Positions 3,979 to 6,436 of a stretch of DNA of 6,436 nucleotides are shown in pieces; within the stretch, counting starts at the first letter, position 1, and each line of letters begins with the position of its first letter. The notes under the pieces are model-generated. The model saw only the letters and a list, made by a program, of their open reading frames with translations, made no database searches and was not told the DNA's origin. Origin of the DNA: an uncultured Ruminococcus sp. Lineage in GTDB: Bacteria > Bacillota > Clostridia > Oscillospirales > CAG-272. The position numbers were made by a program, and so were the translations under genes. Location: the NCBI GenBank assembly GCA_902783905.1, contig CACZSP010000278.1:1-6436 (forward strand), written 5' to 3'.

Positions 3979-5616
3979 TCAATACATTCCACCGCCGGCG
4001 TTCATCGCGGCGTTGGCGGCAGCGGCGGCTGCCGGGTCTTCCTTCTGGTTGGCGACGACCGACTCGGTGGTGAGGATGGTCGCGGCGATCGAAGCGGCGT
4101 TCTGAAGGGCGGATCTCGTTACCTTTGTCGGGTCGACGATGCCGCTTGACATCATATCGACGTAGGTCTCGTTGTAGGCGTCGAAGCCGTAGCCCAGCTT
4201 GCGGGAGGAGAAGATCTTGTCGACGACCACTCCGCCGTCGAATCCGGCGTTCTCGGCTATCTGGCGTACCGGAGCCTCGAGAGCCTTGAGGACGATCTTA
4301 ACGCCCGTCTTTTCGTCTCCGTCCACCGTCTTGAGAAGCTTTGCGACTTCGGGAACGGTGTTGATGTAGGCGACTCCGCCGCCCGGGACGATACCCTCTT
4401 CAACGGCGGCCTTGGTCGCGTTGAGAGCGTCCTCGATGCGGAGCTTCTTTTCCTTCATTTCCACTTCGGTGGCGGCGCCGACCTTGATCACGGCAACTCC
4501 GCCTGCGAGTTTCGCGAGTCTCTCCTGGAGCTTTTCGCGGTCGTAGGAAACGGTCGTGGTCTCGAGAGCGGTGCGGATCTGAGCGACTCTCTCTTTGATG
4601 GCCTCGGGATCGCCGGCGCCGTCGACAATGATGGTGTTCTCCTTGGAGACCTTGACCTGGCGTGCTCTGCCGAGTTCCGCCATGGTGGCGTCCTTGAGCT
4701 CGAGTCCGAGCTCGCTGGTGATGACCTGACCGCCGGTGAGGATGGCGATATCGCGGAGCATCTCCTTGCGCTTTTCGCCGAAGGACGGGGCCTTGACGGC
4801 GACGCAGGTGAAGGTGCCGCGGAGTTTGTTGAGGATGAGGGTGGTGAGGGCTTCACCGTCGACGTCCTCGGCGATTATGAGCAGCTTCTTGCCGCCCTGA
4901 ACGATCTGCTCGAGAAGAGGAAGGATATCCTGGACCGCGCTGATCTTCTTGTCGGTGATGAGGATGAGGCAGTCGTCAAGAACGGCTTCCATCTTTTCCA
5001 TATCGGTAGCCATGTAGGGGGATACGTATCCGCGGTCGAACTGCATTCCTTCGACTACCTCGGAGGAGGTCTCGGCTGACTTGGATTCCTCGACGATGAT
5101 GACGCCGTCCGAGGTGACCTTCTTCATCGCATCGGCGATGAGAGCGCCGATGACTTCGTCGCTGGCCGAAATGGTGCCGACTCTGGCGATGTCCTCGGAG
5201 CCGCTGACCGGCTTGGAGTTTTCCTTGAGGACCTCGACCGCGCGGTCGATCGCCTTCTTGATGCCCTTGCGGAGGATCATCGGGTTGGCGCCGGCGGTGA
5301 CGTTCTTCATTCCCTCGTGTACCATCGCCTGAGCGAGGAGCGTCGCGGTGGTCGTGCCGTCTCCGGCTGCGTCGTTTGTCTTGGTGGCGACTTCCTTGAC
5401 GAGCTGTGCGCCCATGTTTTCGGCGGGATCGTCAAGTTCGATCTCCTTCGCGATAGTCACGCCGTCGTTGGTGATCAGCGGAGCGCCGTATTTCTTGTCG
5501 AGAACGACGTTTCTGCCCTTCGGGCCGAGCGTGATCTTGACGGTGTCGGCAAGTTTGTCTACACCGCGCAGAAGAGCGTTTCTCGCGTCTATTCCGTAAT
5601 AAATATCCTTTGCCAT
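3979..5616 (-). CDS. groEL: 60 kDa chaperonin GroEL
   Basis: ATP-driven protein-folding chaperonin. Fourteen subunits form a double ring in the cytoplasm, capped by GroES. The 545 residues are full length. Landmarks are the N-terminal MAKDIYYG, the nucleotide loop TLGPKGRNVVLDKKYG (29-44), GDGTTT with the ATP-site aspartate D86, an apical domain around 190-375, and the ATPase aspartate D396 in RIEDALNATKAAVEEG. The chaperonin signature AAVEEGIVPGGG lies at 403-414. The tail is alanine-rich and ends NAGGGMY, much shorter in Gly-Gly-Met repeats than the E. coli tail. The ATG is preceded by AGAAAGGA about ten bases upstream, and groES ends 29 bp before. It is co-transcribed with groES and so under the CIRCE control upstream. 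No frameshift or missing catalytic residue is seen. Confidence 0.98.
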   Translation of the reverse strand: MAKDIYYGIDARNALLRGVDKLADTVKITLGPKGRNVVLDKKYGAPLITNDGVTIAKEIELDDPAENMGAQLVKEVATKTNDAAGDGTTTATLLAQAMVHEGMKNVTAGANPMILRKGIKKAIDRAVEVLKENSKPVSGSEDIARVGTISASDEVIGALIADAMKKVTSDGVIIVEESKSAETSSEVVEGMQFDRGYVSPYMATDMEKMEAVLDDCLILITDKKISAVQDILPLLEQIVQGGKKLLIIAEDVDGEALTTLILNKLRGTFTCVAVKAPSFGEKRKEMLRDIAILTGGQVITSELGLELKDATMAELGRARQVKVSKENTIIVDGAGDPEAIKERVAQIRTALETTTVSYDREKLQERLAKLAGGVAVIKVGAATEVEMKEKKLRIEDALNATKAAVEEGIVPGGGVAYINTVPEVAKLLKTVDGDEKTGVKIVLKALEAPVRQIAENAGFDGGVVVDKIFSSRKLGYGFDAYNETYVDMMSSGIVDPTKVTRSALQNAASIAATILTTESVVANQKEDPAAAAAANAAMNAGGGMY

Positions 5617-5645
5617 AACGTGTCAGTCCTTTCTGATATTCGTGT

Positions 5646-5933
5646 TCACTCGATGATCGCGAGAACGTCTTTTTCCGCGATGATCGTATACTCTTCGCCG
5701 TCGATCTTTACTTCGGTTCCGGCGTATTTGGCGGCGATGACTTTATCGCCGACCTTGAGCTCGACGGGAGTGCGGACTCCGTCGTCGTTGGTCTTGCCGG
5801 GTCCAACCGCGATGACTTCGGCGACCTGTGGCTTTTCCTGTGCGTTGGCGGTCAGGAAAATGCCGTTGTGTGTCTTTTCTTCCGCTTCGACGAGTTTTAT
5901 GACGACTCTGTCGGCTAACGGTCTGATTTTCAT
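5646..5933 (-). CDS. groES: 10 kDa co-chaperonin GroES
   Basis: Heptameric lid of the GroEL chamber. The 95 residues have the standard length and order: MKIRPLADRVVIK at the N terminus, a mobile loop at about 17-34 with the GroEL-contact triplet I25-F26-L27 (E. coli has I-V-L), VAEVIAVGPGK (37-47), the dome loop region around 48-55, VGDKVIAAKYAGTEVKIDGE (61-80) and a terminal DVLAII. A strong GGAGG (minus strand 5945-5941) lies seven bases before the ATG. It is the first gene of the heat-shock operon, with groEL 29 bp downstream and a promoter plus CIRCE operator upstream. Confidence 0.97.
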   Translation of the reverse strand: MKIRPLADRVVIKLVEAEEKTHNGIFLTANAQEKPQVAEVIAVGPGKTNDDGVRTPVELKVGDKVIAAKYAGTEVKIDGEEYTIIAEKDVLAIIE

Positions 5934-5972
5934 TTCTGTTCCTCCGTATGTTTTTTTATTATCTCAATATTA

Positions 5973-5999
5973 CTGGCACTCTTTTTTGGCGAGTGCTAA
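5973..5999 (-). promoter_or_regulatory. CIRCE operator (HrcA repressor site)
   Basis: On the plus strand, CTGGCACTC (5973-5981), nine spacer bases and GAGTGCTAA (5991-5999) match the CIRCE consensus TTAGCACTC-N9-GAGTGCTAA. One arm is perfect and the other has two changes, at positions 1 and 3. It lies within the 5' untranslated region of groES, directly after the predicted transcription start, the usual place for HrcA repression. No hrcA gene is in the window. Confidence 0.92.
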
Positions 6000-6011
6000 C
6001 CTTTGCATAAT

Positions 6012-6039
6012 ATTGTACCACTTTTTAAAAAAAAATCAA
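6012..6039 (-). promoter_or_regulatory. Promoter of the groES-groEL operon
   Basis: On the minus strand, TTGATT (6039-6034) and TACAAT (6017-6012) are 16 bp apart. Predicted initiation near 6005 falls just ahead of the CIRCE arm, so bound HrcA would block RNA polymerase. Each hexamer deviates slightly from consensus, unlike the two promoters of the toxin locus. Confidence 0.7.
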
Positions 6040-6108
6040 GGGGTTTGACGAAAAAAATAAAAAAAATCCGGCGTTTTGTTAGCAATCGGGCGTTTTATAT
6101 GCCACGCG
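6040..6108. other. AT-rich spacer between glycosyltransferase gene and groES promoter
   Basis: This short spacer contains A-runs (T-runs on the minus strand) at 6050-6066 and a directly repeated GGCGTTTT (6070-6077 and 6089-6096). I do not find a stable stem ahead of the minus-strand T-run, so it is not called a terminator for the upstream gene, though weak termination in the T-runs is possible. Confidence 0.4.
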
Positions 6109-6436
6109 TCAGCGCTTCTTTCGGGAAACCGCGCGTGAGTATTCTTCTTCGTAAAGCAGATGCGTAAGTCTTGCGGTCTCCCGGGCGGTGCAGCGCTCAC
6201 GGTATCTGCGGCGGGCACGGTCGGAGAGGATCGATACGAGTCCCGGGTCACGCGCAAGCTCCATTATCGCGTCGGTAAGCGCCGGCGCGTCGTCGGGCGG
6301 GACGACCTTTCCCGAGCCGCCGATAAGCCGCGCGCTGCCTCCGACGTCGGATACCACCGGGACGAGCCCGCGGGAAAGTCCTTCGCAGAGCGAGAGCGAC
6401 GAGGTCTCGGTCCCGAGCGACGGGGACACGATCACC
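6109..6436 (-). CDS. GT4-type glycosyltransferase, C-terminal fragment (cut by window edge)
   Basis: At least 108 codons ending at TGA (6111-6109) are visible; the N-terminal domain and start lie beyond the window, so the Met at 6435 is internal. The segment is the C-terminal half of a GT-B fold nucleotide-sugar-dependent glycosyltransferase. It has PSLGTETSSLSLCEG, with the E-x7-E pair (residues 10 and 18 of the visible part) that contacts the donor sugar nucleotide, followed by SRGLVPVVSDVGG, the usual glycine-rich loop. Next come GKVVPPDD, ALTDAIMEL and a basic C-terminal helix rich in arginine. Such enzymes act at the cytoplasmic face of the membrane in envelope polysaccharide or glycolipid synthesis. 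Donor and acceptor cannot be told. It reads toward groES but has no evident functional link with it. Confidence 0.8.
   Translation of the reverse strand, partial: VIVSPSLGTETSSLSLCEGLSRGLVPVVSDVGGSARLIGGSGKVVPPDDAPALTDAIMELARDPGLVSILSDRARRRYRERCTARETARLTHLLYEEEYSRAVSRKKR

Noticed and set aside
3734..4105. 123-codon plus-strand open frame
   Set aside because: It covers the antisense promoter, the groEL terminator and the groEL 3' end, and its translation has no domain-like character.
5317..6048. 243-codon plus-strand open frame opposite groES and the groEL start
   Set aside because: It is a shadow of groESL that also crosses CIRCE and the promoter, without a ribosome site.
6040..6070. Intrinsic terminator for the glycosyltransferase gene
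   Set aside because: T-runs are present on the minus strand, but only a 4-bp stem (TCAA/TTGA) can be formed ahead of one of them.

Overview
The window looks like chromosomal DNA of a Gram-positive, moderately GC-rich Firmicute, most likely an uncultivated gut Clostridia lineage. This is inferred from clostridial-type GroES and GroEL, an HrcA/CIRCE-type operator, strong AGGAGG-type ribosome sites, consensus sigma-A promoters and a tiny holin-like toxin gene of a kind typical of Firmicutes. No 16S gene or other phylogenetic marker beyond groEL is present, so the placement is approximate.

Layout. Positions 1-323 hold no convincing gene but contain three strong palindromes. A consensus promoter (324-352) drives a tight plus-strand operon: dgoD (411-1556), dgoK (1567-2520) and a KDPG/KDPGal aldolase gene (2517-3191, overlapping dgoK by 4 bp). 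Together these encode the lower D-galactonate branch: D-galactonate to 2-dehydro-3-deoxygalactonate, to its 6-phosphate, to pyruvate plus glyceraldehyde-3-phosphate. The regulator, transporter and galactose-oxidising enzyme are not in view.

Positions 3322-3779 hold the most interesting element, a compact locus that reads as a type I toxin-antitoxin system. A consensus promoter drives an mRNA with a long structured leader, an almost perfect Shine-Dalgarno and a 41-residue membrane peptide starting at GTG 3534. A second consensus promoter on the opposite strand drives a convergent RNA of roughly 85 nt. The two units share a bidirectional terminator (3658-3704). The antisense RNA contains a 10-nt stretch exactly complementary to the toxin Shine-Dalgarno. 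Both transcription units look like diverged inverted copies of each other from -35 box to leader. None of this is annotated by ordinary ORF callers, because the peptide is too short and starts with GTG.

The minus strand then carries the chaperonin operon: groES (5933-5646) followed by groEL (5616-3979). It is preceded by a sigma-A type promoter and a CIRCE operator with one degenerate arm, and followed by a 16-bp stem terminator (3863-3901). At the right edge lies the C-terminal end of a GT4-type glycosyltransferase gene on the minus strand (6436-6109), cut by the window boundary and separated from groES by an AT-rich spacer.
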